Assembly: GCA_933822405.4 (NCBI GenBank)
Contig: CAKOGP040001358.1
Span: forward strand, 1-28,708
DNA: 28,708 bases
Reading direction: 5' to 3'
From: Cylindrotheca closterium
Taxonomy: Eukaryota > Bacillariophyta > Bacillariophyceae > Bacillariales > Bacillariaceae
Shown: in pieces, positions 17,413 through 27,640 of the stretch
How positions within the stretch are numbered: the stretch's first letter is position 1
Layout: every line of letters starts with the position of its first letter
Notes under the pieces: generated by a model
The model's input: only the letters and a program-made list of their open reading frames with translations
What the model was told of the DNA's origin: nothing
Database searches by the model: none
Made by a program: the position numbers and the translations under genes

Positions 17413-19443
17413 CTAGTACGTCCATTCCCCAAATAGTCGCCCTCTCCTTTCTAGTGTCAATCGCTTCGTGAAGGCATCAGCGAGGTTCAACATTCCTGCA
17501 ATCCATGATACGTCGACAACTCCTGCAGCCACATTCCACCTGGTGTAATGATACGCAGTCAAATTATGCTTCTTGTTCAAAGTGGATTCAACCATTGTTG
17601 AATTCGTCACCACGCTCTCGTTGTCGCAAAATACGTGCGATGGTCCTTCTTCCAAAGGTATTCCGAACATCCTCAATTTGAACCTCAAATGAGTGATCGC
17701 GTCAATACATGACTTCAAAGCAATGAATTTGGAACCAAAAGTACTCGCTTCTACCGTATTCTGTCGCTTGCTGTGCCATAGGATAGGTGCCCAATTGAGG
17801 AAAATTATGTACCCCGTATGTGATTTCCGCGTTTTCTTATTGGCGCCATGTGAAGCATCTACCCAGGCAGTACTTCCTACACTTCGTCCCCTTGGTTTGG
17901 GTGTGTTGTGTGGCATCTCTTCCGTCGCATCTCGGTAGTATGCCTCGAAATCTTCCCTGGAGGATCTCAACTTGGAATAGTCTACGTTTGGCGTCCTCCA
18001 GTCGTAATAAAGGGTCAATTTTGGGAAGGTGTCCAAGAAAGCAAATATCCTCAATGCTTGTTCCATGTGTCCTTCCCTTGGAGCTGCTTGATACTGACTC
18101 AGGAGTGACACTTCCAGTAAGATATTGACTTGTCCAATCTCTGTCGCCCATCGTAATATCCCAATCAACTCTTGGAAGTAGGTATGGTCTTCTCGTCCTA
18201 ATTGGCTTGATCCATCCATCTCCAGTTCATAGGCACTAGTCATCAGCGTCGGCGCATTCTTGGGCACTTTCCATTTTGGGCTGTCCTTTAATGTTTCCTT
18301 GACGTTTTTGACTGCTGCCATGACGTAGTCATAACTTGACATCGTCCACATGTTGTGTCCATCCAAAGTCTTCTTTCGTAACCTAGCTCCCAGGTAGCTT
18401 TCTGGAGGTTCAATCTTCCCTTTCTTGAACTTGAATACCCTTCCAATTCCTTCCATCACTTCTTTGGCTTTCATCAACATACATAGGATGTCGTCAACGT
18501 AGCAAAGGATGTATTTGTAGTATTCCTCGCCGTCAGGTTTCACCGCCGCTTGCATCCAAACGTCTGGGTCGGCAGTTGTCGAGCTGAAGCCCAAATCCTC
18601 CAAAGTCTCCGCCAGGTGTGATCTGAATGCTGCGGATGAACTTTTTAAGCCATATAATGCTCTTCTTACAATAAATACTTTGCCTTCTTCTTCACCAAAC
18701 TCGGGTCCTGCTACCAGGTAGCACTTTTTGATTGCTGGTGCAGTGAGGAATGCGTTTTGAATATCCTCGCATTGCAAGTCTAATCCGTTTAGCGCTGTTA
18801 TCATTAGTAGTATCCGAACTGAATCGCGGGACACTACTGTACTGTAGGTCAATGCTGCGGGTACTTCAGTCTTGTGTCCATCAGCGCAGTACCTTGCTTT
18901 CCTTTGGAAGTTTTCCCCTAGTTTCACGTCAAATACTAGGTGTCCCATGATCTTTTTGTATCCCATCAGCTTCTCTACGTCTCCATCAAATTCTTCAAAA
19001 GCGACTCGATTGTTTTTCATTTCCATTTGAATTGAGTCTTGCCATAGCGTGTCCCCATTTGCTTTGTCGGTTTCGATGGCCTCTTTGATCGATTTTGGGA
19101 TACGTATTCCGTACTTGTGCGTACGTTCCCAGTATTTCGATTTTACTTTGCCAAGGAATCGCTTTCGCTTTCAAACAATGTGTGGGATCCACCATGCAAA
19201 AGCGGGTTCGTCTTGGATGCCCTTGCTTATTGCGTAATCAGCCACTTCAATTGGGAAAGACTCCTTCATATCTTTCAGAGGTATCCAATTTGAGGAACTA
19301 TCTTTCCAAGTAACGTAGAAGTCCCACCCTGCTGCCGTGTGTCGTCTTCGTTGTGCTCCACTTGCGAGGGGATAAAAGGCATCTTTTCATCTTTACTGCC
19401 TCCTCATCAGAACAATGTTCCGTGATCTCTTCCTTAGTAAGTG
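17413..19443 (-). pseudogene. Copia B pol: reverse transcriptase and RNase H
   Basis: This is the best-preserved gene of the window. The frame can be followed from about 19443 (LTKEEITEHCSDEEAVKMKD) through FYVTWKDSSSNWIPLKDMKE and AFAWWIPHIV to a TGA at 19171-19173, then KYWERTHKYGIRIPKS and the long open stretch 19026-17413. RT motifs: ARYCADGHKTE, DIQNAFLTAP (catalytic Asp), VRRALYGLKSS and ILCYVDDILCM (the two catalytic Asp, about 18490-18510). RNase H: STAWVDASHGANKKTRKS, KRQNTVEASTFGSKFIAL, HVFCDNESVV and the end block HYTRWNVAAGVVDVSWIAG with NLADAFTKRL. All catalytic residues look intact. The TGA sits where relatives have Arg. The frame joins the upstream linker only by a shift near 19440. 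Confidence 0.92.
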
Positions 19444-20190
19444 TCTGTGTCCATGTTCGTCCACTTGTGCCAATAAGTTCTCTGCTAGCAAGTTCGCAGC
19501 GAGCACTTTGGTGCTTCCATCTTCGTATTCAACTTTGTACTGTCTTGTGTCAAGTAACTGGTTGTTGTTTGCTACACCCATTGGGTTTCCTTCTGCATCA
19601 ACAAGTCTCCTGTGTACAACTGCAGGTTGCAACTCCCCTTCTTGTCCCCGTCTTAGGCCAGTCTCCATGTTGACGTAGTTCTGTGCATTGATGTCGTCAG
19701 TCTCTGTGGTCCCCTGGAGCGTACCATTGTCAACATCGTCGGCCTTGATCAACTTGTTGAAGTTGCATTTGAATTCTTTGTCTTCCAATTCAAGGTCAAA
19801 CATCAATTGTGGCGGTATCTCATCTTTCCCCCAACTGATGTCTCCTGTCCTTGCATCAAGGATTTTGGATACATCAGTTGTCCATTGCGCCATTTGTTCT
19901 TTGACCACGTCGGTCTGTTTCTCTGTTTCTGTGATGTTCTGGACTGTGTCAGTCGAGATTGGGCGGCCACTCTTTGGTAATATCCAATACGTCATCATTG
20001 GACCCGTTCTTTGTGACACTCCCAACCATCGTCCTATTTTGTTTGTCCCCAGGGCGCCGTCCGTTTGGTAGTATACCCATCCATAAATCGTAAAGTCCAT
20101 GTATTCTGTAATGTCCGGCGTGATGCCGGTTATCACTTCAAGTGGTACTCGTCCGTCAGAATATCTTGAGTAGCTGGCGGTGATGTTCAT
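19393..20190 (-). pseudogene. Copia B pol: integrase C-terminal region and linker
   Basis: The minus-strand frame has MNITASYSRYSDGRVPLEV, DITEYMDFTIYGWVYY and NKIGRWLGVSQRTGPMMTYW, then a polar linker, and ends with YKVEYEDGSTKVLAANLL and LAQVDEHGHRH. The last part resembles the chromodomain-like beta segment at the end of Copia/Ty3 integrases. It continues the integrase core (upstream, shifted frame) and leads into RT (downstream, shifted frame near 19440). Copia A carries the same region at 5290-5973, which confirms it as a conserved part of the pol polyprotein. Confidence 0.8.
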
Positions 20191-21015
20191 GATATATCAA
20201 CCACAGAATCGATCACAAAGTCCCATAGCCGTTCTGGTATCGTATGCTTGACTATCAATCTGTAGAATCGTCGCTTGAGCTCTCTGTTCCCCCTTTTCTT
20301 CCGGTCAGTATGGTCTGGATATGTGATAGTTAATCGTGGCTCTGTTGATCGTTTCCATAAAGCTCGTGCTGCGTCCCACTTGTACTGCTGCTCCGTCCAT
20401 TGTGAGGTGCTCTGGTATACCGTAGTCAGCTATGAATTTCTTGAGGGTCTGCCCAACTTGCTTGTCGTCCACTTTTGAGAGGTGATGGCAACTGTAGAAA
20501 CCGCTCTTGTGGAAATAGATCTGGCTTGCGATATTGCCTTGTATCGACTTGTGGTTGAAATAGGCTGTGTCGGTTGAGAACTTGCCTTTCAGTCTTGGTC
20601 TTAGGAACATGCGGTCTGCTCGGTACCTCCTTGCCAGTGGTAGTATGGCGGATCGTGGTCCCCTTTGTAGTGTTGATCTCAAGGTGGCGCGTGCTCTGTG
20701 CAAACCAATTCCTAGTCGTTCAGATAGGTTTTCTGCCGTTACTTTGGTGTGTCGTTCCGTGGATACAAAGGACGGCCTCACAGGTACATCTGCAAATCGT
20801 GCATCATCGTCCATTCGTCCAACTTGTTGGAAGAATCTCTCCCCATTGACTATTGTCTGCTGTACCATGCGCCATTCGTTCATTCCTTGCATGATTGGAT
20901 CCAATTGTCTCAATTCAGCTTCGTTGGATTTTGGGTCATCTCTTGGGTCTTCGTGGACAATTGAGACTTTCCCAACTTGTACGGTACCTGGGTTCCAAGG
21001 CACTTTGCTCGTCAT
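20191..21015 (-). pseudogene. Copia B integrase catalytic core (broken)
   Basis: This is a DDE integrase, which inserts element DNA. Reading 21015-20305 gives ERLGIGLHRARATLRSTLQ and RSAILPLARRYRADRMF ahead of the core, then FSTDTAYF (first Asp), SGFYSCHHLSKVDDKQVGQ, YGIPEHLTMDGA (second Asp) and INYHISRPY. A TGA at 20305-20307 follows, and in a shifted frame GNRELKRRFYRLIVKH, which supplies the expected Glu. The frame then runs PERLWDFVIDSVVDI to the next piece. The N-terminal zinc-binding region and the protease upstream are not seen, so a deletion between gag and integrase is likely. Confidence 0.8.
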
Positions 21016-21119
21016 ATCAATATTATTATTATTGGTGTTGGTTGTTGCACTGGTCGCTGGGATGCGGCTGTGTTGGATGAGATCACCCTTGCAATTTGTC
21101 TGATCTCACTTATCGCGTT

Positions 21120-22690
21120 TCAGGTTCTACCGCTTGCCTGTTGGTTGTTTGCCTGTTGGTTGCGTCCGCCCATTGCTGTACTTCCAGTCGTTCCCATAGT
21201 CACTTGTGATATCTGCGTGGCTGCTTCGGCTGGGATGGTAGCAGGTACGTTGTTGGATCTAATCGATGCTACTTCGGCTTGCAATTCCGCCAGCTGCGTT
21301 TCCACTTGTTGCGTTTGTGCGGCTTGTCCTGTTGCCCTTCTTGCTGGTAATCCTTGACTTTCTCTGTATGCGGCTCTTTCCTTCGCCATACGCTCGCGTT
21401 GCTTGTTGGTAAACGCTTGCAGGTGTGTCCGAGAGAAACGGTAGCTAGGATGGTACCAGATCTTCTCTCCATTACTCAGAGTAATTTCTTCTTCGTCGCG
21501 ACGTTTGTTGCCTCCTCCATCGTTTTGGCTTCTGCTTCTGTCGCAATCGTTGTCAGCCCTAGTTTTGCCCAAGTATCGTCCCCTATTGGTTGCATTGCTG
21601 GTTCCCTGGGGAAACTTTCTCTCACTGCAGTTCAGTAGATTCGCAATGCTGTCGTGAAAGTCATCAACATTGGTCTTTTGCCAATTTCCGTATTGATTGC
21701 CGTCTTGTTCAGTTGTAGGAATGGTGCTGTAACCTTGTTTTGTAGGCTACGCAGTTTCATTGCGTCTGAATGGACTTCTGTCCCCTCATGTTTGTCGCAT
21801 GTTGCATACACTTTCTTTAACATTCGTTCAAACATGGACCAGTTCAATTTTGGTTTTTTGCCAACGTAACACAGTTCTTTGATGGTGTGTTCAGCTTTGA
21901 CAATGTCGCTGGCTAGTATTCCTTCGCCTTTGTAGTGGGTACGTAGTGCGTTGAATGCTTCTCTTCCATTGCCTGCAATGTTGATGGCTTGGAGAGTCGC
22001 TTCAGCTTCGGTATTCCCCACGATAAACTTGCTGAGAAGGACTAGGACTTTGGCGTTATCCATGACATATGCTTCGCCAACGTGTGGTGCCATGTTGACG
22101 TAGGTTTCCAAGAAATCTCCATGCAGGGTGAGCATTCCTGTATTGTTCATCCTCACAATGTAGCTTAGTGGCACACCGTCTCTTCCTGGTATGGTGCAAA
22201 GGTAATTTTCGAACGTTGGGCACCAATCTTCCCATTGGTTGGACATCGTTGGTGAAATCTTGTGGTAGTGCTTGTTGCGACATCAAATTGGAGCCATACA
22301 CGTATTGTTTGTGTGTTTTCATGCGTCTGAGCAGTTTGGCTGCATCAACGACGGGGAATGGCGTTGTGGTAGGGTCTTGTCCCATGCAAATCTCGTCTCT
22401 GCACCATTAGATGAATGCGCGGATATTCTTTTTGATACTAGCTGGCATCAAGCGTATCTGTCCTTGCGCAATCGTCAATCCTGCAAGGGTCTTGAATTCT
22501 TTGTTTGGTTTGTCAATGGTGCTGTCCATGGTCATGGTGAAATCGTCCGAGAATATTTTGTAAGCAATTCTCTCGGCTTGTGTGCGTCCTTGGAAGAGGG
22601 TGACATTGTCAATGCCACAGATGACCATGTCGTCGTGTACAGTGAAGAAAGGAGGAACGCGGCCATGTTGCCTGTATCAATGTCATACAT
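21120..22690 (-). pseudogene. Copia B gag (broken by stops and frameshifts)
   Basis: Gag starts around 22690-22628 with FFTVHDDMVICGIDNVTLFQ, then SDDFTMTMDSTIDKPNKEFK and MPASIKKNIRAFI. A TAA at 22407-22409 follows (likely a former Gln codon), then WCRDEICMGQDPTTTPFPVV. A frameshift near 22250 leads to NQWEDWCPTFENYLCTIPGR, the capsid-like stretch MLTLHGDFLETYVNMAPHVG, and MLKKVYATCDKHEG with MKLRSLQNKVTAPFL. Another shift near 21665 gives DDFHDSIANLLNCSERKFPQ, and the tail has WYHPSYRFSRTHLQAFTNKQ and a Gln-rich end. No CCHC knuckle is seen in the tail. A homologous gag remnant lies in Copia A at 10676-10926. Confidence 0.8.
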
Positions 22691-22724
22691 CAAGTTGTTA
22701 GTTCACATTTCTTTTCATTTGTAA

Positions 22725-22897
22725 CAGTTTTTGTTGTGTTGTTCAGCACAATTCGAACAGTTTTTGTTGGTGTTGTTCAGCACGATTCGTGGCAGTTTTT
22801 GTTGGTGTTGCTCAGCACCATTCGTGGCAGTTTTCGTTGGTGTTGCTCAGCACCATCATTCGTGACAGTTTTCGTTGGTGTTGCTCAGCACCGTTCA
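22725..22897. repeat. Leader tandem repeats of Copia B (about 5 units of 33-38 bp)
   Basis: Units starting CAGTTTT(T/C)GTT at 22725, 22758, 22793, 22828 and 22866 contain GTTGTTCAGCAC or GTTGCTCAGCAC. They lie in the untranslated leader between the 5' LTR and gag. The units differ slightly in length and sequence. Confidence 0.85.
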
Positions 22898-23065
22898 TCA
22901 TAATGTTCATAACATTTGATGTCATTTTGTATTTGTGATCATGTTCATTATCACATTCATAACGTTTGATGGCATTGCATTTTGATACATTTCGATACAT
23001 TTCAATACATTTCAAACGTATTCATTTTTGTTTCCTTTGTCCGATAACTTTTGGCAGTTATTGCT

Positions 23066-23079
23066 GGATCTGATAAACC
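23066..23079 (-). promoter_or_regulatory. Primer-binding site of Copia B
   Basis: On the minus strand GGTTTATCAGATCC lies directly inside the 5' LTR. It resembles the common Copia primer site complementary to initiator tRNA-Met (TGGTATCAGAGC) with an extra base or two. The tRNA identity is inference. Confidence 0.6.
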
Positions 23080-23283
23080 ATATAAATGTAATCGTTATGT
23101 TATTACAAGGGTGTTGACTTACAAAGTAGTAGATGTTAAAGATAGTAATGTAGATCGAATTGTATTCTTAAAAAGAGTGTGGTTATCGTCCTTTCATCGA
23201 CAGGCTTCCGCAAAGGCCGATCCCGTTCACTTACGGACACGAACCATTGCATGCGTGAGCAATAGCACGGTAGCCTTCATTTG
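23080..23283 (-). repeat. 5' LTR of Copia B
   Basis: It is a 204-bp match to 17161-17364, flanked on its inner side by the primer-binding site and on its outer side by the TGAAC target duplication. It should carry the promoter of the element; no individual promoter element is claimed. Confidence 0.93.
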
Positions 23284-23288
23284 TGAAC
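23284..23288. other. Target site duplication of Copia B, right copy (TGAAC)
   Basis: TGAAC directly follows the right LTR and matches 17156-17160. The Copia B insertion therefore lies about 20 bases left of YR element copy 2. Confidence 0.85.
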
Positions 23289-23304
23289 ACAAACGGCCAA
23301 AACA

Positions 23305-23523
23305 CTGCAGGTGTTGGCTAGCGAAGGACGGACGGATCGGAACGCCCAAGTATGTATGCAAAGAAGGTACAGTAGCAGGACAGTGGAAAGCTACGTACCA
23401 AAGAGTTATGAAAGATGTTGGTGAATGAGCTGCAGCTCAGTTGCAGCTCATTCCTTTTGAAAAGACTGCTCTGTATTTGACAGAGTGAATTTGAAGTCTA
23501 GGAATAGATAGTTATTAAGATTA
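23305..23523 (+). repeat. Split direct repeat A1, left end of YR element copy 2
   Basis: The roughly 219 bases match A2 at 1024-1243 in direct orientation, with the same start CTGCAGGT and end ATTAAGATTA. Gag starts 40 bases downstream, so the repeat probably holds the promoter. Confidence 0.85.
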
Positions 23524-23562
23524 GGAAAGCACACGGCTCTTCTACCTGTAACACTCATCATC

Positions 23563-25566
23563 ATGACCATTACGGACTTCACCGTGCGCAAAAAGAGCTA
23601 CCGCTACCTCACCACCCAGGTGAGCTACCCAAACCATGATTCCAAGGCGGTCCTTGATGCCTTTGATCCCACCAAGGACCTTCAGTTGCAAGATCTAAAC
23701 AGCCTTGTCGAAATGGGTGTACAAGGAGGCGCCCCGGCCTGGTACACGGGATGGCCCAAGGAACAGGTGAACAACTTTAATTTTTGGCATCGCCCAATGA
23801 TTAGGTACACAATGGTTGGCGAAAAGAAAGAGCAGCATTTTGATAAATTGTACGTTCTGGACCATGACGTTCTGGAGAACGGGAGCGACCCACTGGCATT
23901 CTCTTGGCCAGCAAAGGCCTTCTCAAAAACCGATCCGGTTAAGGTTCCAAAGTTGGAGGCGTGGTTGATAAACGAAGAGCTCAAGCAGGATTGCTCCAAG
24001 TTGTTCGTGATGGAGGATATCACCGACGAAGATCCTGAGACGGCTCACGGCCTACTGGTTACACGCAAGCGAATGCCCATTCCCAAGGAGTTCTTGGATA
24101 TCACTTGGGACGGATCGTCGGCACGCAAAGTCTTGCAATTGGTGATTGACAGAATCAAGATTCTCGCCAACAGCGAGGAGCCTGAAAAAATTTTGGAAGT
24201 GCAGGAGAAGTTCCGGCACTTCGTGGACCATTGGCGCATGGCGAACACGGTCATTGGGAGAGATCAGCTTTCGAAGAATGTCGGAGAATCTGCTGTTCTC
24301 ACTGCAACATCTGCCTGACGCTGGGTTTCCGGAGTAATTAATTCGGATTTCGCCGGATTGGACTCGGAGGACTCAGCTGGAGATTCCTCCGACAAGACCT
24401 ACGAACTGCTCACCAAGACCTTGGCAGCCGTCAAGGAGAGCAATAAGACGACCAAGACCTCCGTGGAATCGCTTTTGGAGGTAGTGGTAGCGGGTATCCA
24501 GGGACAAGCATTGGACAAGGCGCCCCCAAATACAGTGGAAAAGAAGTGGCCCACAAGGCTCTCCTACCTGAAGAGAGTTGCTGGTACTACGACCTCAGCT
24601 CAGCTCCCCACCCTCTGGCACGAGCTAGCAAAGTGTAAGAAGCACGAATCAATTGGAATTGTGCAGTCCCTGCTGGACGATGAGGCCGAGAAACTAAACC
24701 TCAATCTGGAATTCATCGTTTCAGCCCAAGTAATCAAGAGCTGGTGGACTTGGAATTTTGTTCGCGCGGCAACGTTGAAAAGGGTTTGAACATGTTCAAT
24801 AGTGTCTGCTTCCAGCACTACAAAAATGCAAAAGTGATCAACGATTACAACAAGAGCGATTATTGGTTGACGGGCGAAAAGACAACCGCTTCAATGAAGG
24901 ATCATCAAGCCCACGACAAGATCAAGCATGCTGCAGTTCTGTGAGATGGTCAATGGCATGCAGGTATTCTACCGTGTAGTGTTTGGGAAAACTCATCCAC
25001 TGACAGCCGTGTACAAAAAGTTTGCAAAGAATGTGGATTCGATCGCATGAAAGATGGGAGTGTCCCAGCAGGATCGAGCACTCAAGAGATTTCTCTTTGG
25101 AATCTATTCCCAAATTGATTGTTACTTTGAGCGTTTGGTAAGATCCGGCACAAACGCAGAAGAAAACCTACCCGACTTGGGGACCTACATGGAGACCTGC
25201 TACCATGGAGGAAGCCTACCGGAGTCAAACTTGTTTGTTGTCGCAAAGGTCGGACATGGTGGAACAGGAGACAAGTTTGAGAGTCTGCTGAAGAGAGAGA
25301 AAGAAAGGGCCCAGAAGAAGAGCCTGGGCAAATCAGTAAAAAATCCTGACATGAACGAAGAACATCGCTACACCGGAAGAACTACTACTGAGTTAATCAA
25401 ACGGACAGGCGAACAGCCTCCAAAGCATGCCAACGGAAAGGAACTGTGCCTCATTTGGCACACAAAGGGCGAATGCAAGGAGAACTGTGAACGTAAGCAT
25501 TCCCATTGTAAGCTGACTGACGAGGAAGCAACCGCAATGAAGGATTATGTAAATAAGAATAAGTGA
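23563..25566 (+). pseudogene. YR element gag-like protein with CCCH zinc finger (broken)
   Basis: An ATG at 23563 (40 bases after A1) opens MTITDFTVRKKSYRYLTTQV. The frame runs to a TGA at 24316-24318 and continues in phase to 24789 (DSSDKTYELLTKTLAAVKES, KKWPTRLSYLKRVAG). A frameshift near 24740 leads to CSRGNVEKGLNMFNSVCFQ, another near 24935 to NGMQVFYRVVFGKTHPL, and a TGA at 25048-25050 precedes MGVSQQDRALKRFLFGIYSQ. The C-terminus has CLIWHTKGECKENCERKH, spaced as a CCCH zinc finger (C-x8-C-x3-C-x3-H), likely for RNA binding. Position between A1 and RT fits gag. About 650 codons in total. I recognise no capsid motif, so the gag call rests on position and zinc finger. Confidence 0.7.
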
Positions 25567-26942
25567 GATGGAGGCCGGGAATCATCGGATTCTTGCAGGC
25601 CATCTCAATTGGACCCACTTTCGTTACAATCTACTTTAATTGGAGGTAGTGCTAATACTATAGGTGAGCTGGTTGCGTTGGCAAATGAAACTTATTTAAA
25701 ACACGGTTGGCAAGTCACTGCTTGTTTATTCCGTTCAGATGATGCTGCACCAGACATTGATAAGCTTCCGCACCCTGCCGCACCAATGCTACACCGAGTA
25801 ATGAAAAATGGGGCTCCTGTGGTGGTTCATTCGGAGCCATGGAGCCAGAGCCAACTTGACATGCGAGTCGCTCGGGGCTGTCACTCATCAGCAAACGAAT
25901 TCAAAGAGTTTCTGATGGAGGAGTTTTTGGATTTTGGAAGGAAGGGATTTTGGATCCTACTTCCATACGACGCCATCAAGGACGAGAAGGGACTTTGCCT
26001 TTCTCCAATTGGTTGCGTACCACAAGATAACAGAAGACCGCAGATGATTGTTGATTATTTGTCCTGGGACTCAACGACAAGACAATGAAACTTGCCCCAG
26101 AGGGAGCTATGCAATTCGGCATGGCCCCACTACGCATCTGCGAGGCACTCATGAAGGCAAACCCGGACTATGGGCCAGTTTACATGTACAAGAACGGCAT
26201 GTCGGATGGTTTCTATTGCATCCAACTGTCAACTACCGGCGCACTCAAGCTTGGGGTCATCTTACCGCGTTTTGAAGGACTTCCACAATTGGTTGCACTG
26301 CCACTTGTGCTTCCAATGGGTTGGACAGAGAGTCCACCATGGTTCTGCGCTTTCACGGAAACCGTTGCCGATCTGACAAATGTTGACTTGCAACAAAACA
26401 AGCGAGTGCCACCGCATCCTTTGGGAAGGGCAGCAGCCATCACTGACTTTGAAGTGAGGGACACACAAGTCGTGAGACCTATACCAAAATCTCACCAGCC
26501 ACTGACTTACCAGCGCCCATTGAAAAAGATGGAAGTCTTTGTGGACGATTTTGTTGGAATGGGCCAAGACCATCCAAGCAATCCTTTGACAAATCAACGA
26601 GCCGTCCTCAGCCACAACATTGACAAGGTCTTCCGACCAAATCGACCCACGGACAACCAGTGGCGAAAAGAGCCACAGTCACAATCGAAAATGGCTAAGG
26701 GAGATGCCTCTTGGCACACAGTCAAAGAAGCCTTGGGTTGGAACTGGGGAGCGACAACAAAGACATTGCAATTGAAAGAGAAACAAGTGAGCAAGGCCCT
26801 GTCACTCCTGGGTGAGGTCTTGGATTGCAAACGCGTCTCCCTGAAACAATGGCAGCAGGTGTTAGGAGTCTTACAAAGCCTGCAGCCAGGAATGTCGGGC
26901 AGTGAGGGGCATTTCTCCCTGCTGCAGGATGCAATGATTTGA
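25567..26942 (+). pseudogene. YR element reverse transcriptase (broken)
   Basis: This is a DIRS/Ngaro-type RT, which copies the element RNA. The frame continues in phase from gag after one TGA (25564-25566). Blocks in order: APDIDKLPHPAAPMLHRVM, ILLPYDAIKDEKGLCLSPIG and DNRRPQMIVDYLSW. A one-base loss at about 26068 (the captured fragment at 5974-6521 keeps it) forces a shift, then KLAPEGAMQFGMAPLRICEA and MSDGFYCIQLS (first catalytic Asp). Next come LPMGWTESPPWFCAFTETVA (26311-26360, the GW..SP motif of this RT group) and KMEVFVDDFVGMGQ (catalytic Asp pair, 26535-26552). The thumb-like end is LGVLQSLQPGMSGSEGHFSL. A TGA at 26940-26942 separates it from RNase H in the same frame. Confidence 0.88.
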
Positions 26943-27640
26943 CAGGTGGATTATAGGGTGCGGTTGACTCCTGAGGTCCGTGAGCAACTGGAAATCTTCC
27001 AAGATTTTCTTCATGGCCATGCAAAGCGCCCCACAACACTGGAAGAGCTGGTACCAGGCGTCGACTTACACGTGGGCTCTTGTGATGCAGCAAAGTTGGG
27101 AAGGGGAGGAGTATGGTTCACAGACGGTGCAGAGGCCATTGTCTGGCGCGAACCATATCAAGAAGCAGTGAAAAAAGAGGTCATTTCAGATCACAATCTG
27201 ACAGGAAAACTTACCAACTCAGACTTGGAGCTGGAAGGCACCGTTCTCCATCATTTTGTCCTTGGAAAGACAGCCCAGGTGGAAGGCAGAACCACTTACA
27301 CTGGCTGTGACAACACACCAGCAGTGTCGTGGCGCACAAAAGGATCTTCCACCTCTTGAAAGGCAAGAGCAAGAATATTACGGTTAGCGGCAGGATCACA
27401 GCAGGAACAAAGAGCACATCATCGCATTGGGCACTTATCTGGAACAAACAATCGAATGGCCGACAATGCTAGCCGGCTATGGCACCTGTCTGACACGGAA
27501 TTTGTCTCATATTTTAATCGCACGTATCCACAGATCAACTCTTGGCAACTGTACAGGATGCCGAACGCCGTGAACTCCTTGATGACATCCGTGCTGTTGA
27601 ACTCGGAATCGAACGCGGAGTCTGTCCTTCAAGAGTTGCA
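26943..27640 (+). pseudogene. YR element RNase H and RT C-terminus (broken)
   Basis: The frame continues from RT with DYRVRLTPEVREQLEIFQDF, then the RNase H residues: VGSCDAAKLGRGGVWF (first Asp, about 27084), LTNSDLELEGTVLHHF (Glu) and YTGCDNTPAVSWRTKGSS (Asp at 27309-27311). A frameshift near 27355 leads to MADNASRLWHLSDTEFVSYF and NSWQLYRMPNAVNSLM, a C-terminal block characteristic of DIRS-group RT-RNase H proteins. This coding region overlaps the start of the recombinase frame by roughly 50-100 bases in another phase, as is common in YR retroelements. Its exact end is uncertain; the frame stays open to 27872 only as overlap. Confidence 0.82.

Larger units (their letters stand above)
17161..23283 (-). 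mobile_element. Copia B, full-length but decayed Ty1/copia retrotransposon
   Basis: Two 204-bp LTRs, 5-bp target duplications, a primer-binding site next to the right LTR and a polypurine tract next to the left one define a complete 6123-bp element on the minus strand. The order is gag, integrase, RT, RNase H, as in Copia. The protease was not found; gag seems joined almost directly to the integrase region. The LTRs differ at about 12 of 204 positions by my count. Frameshifts and in-frame stops in gag, integrase and the linker make it defective in cis. The RT-RNase H frame is intact for 537 residues. Confidence 0.92.

Noticed and set aside
24316..24318. TGA read as an amino acid (altered genetic code)
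   Set aside because: Elements also carry TAA, TAG and frameshifts, and copy comparison shows CGA/TGA pairs, so decay explains the TGA codons.
26943..27542. DIRS-type methyltransferase between RNase H and recombinase
   Set aside because: There is no room: the RNase H C-terminal block runs directly into the recombinase frame.
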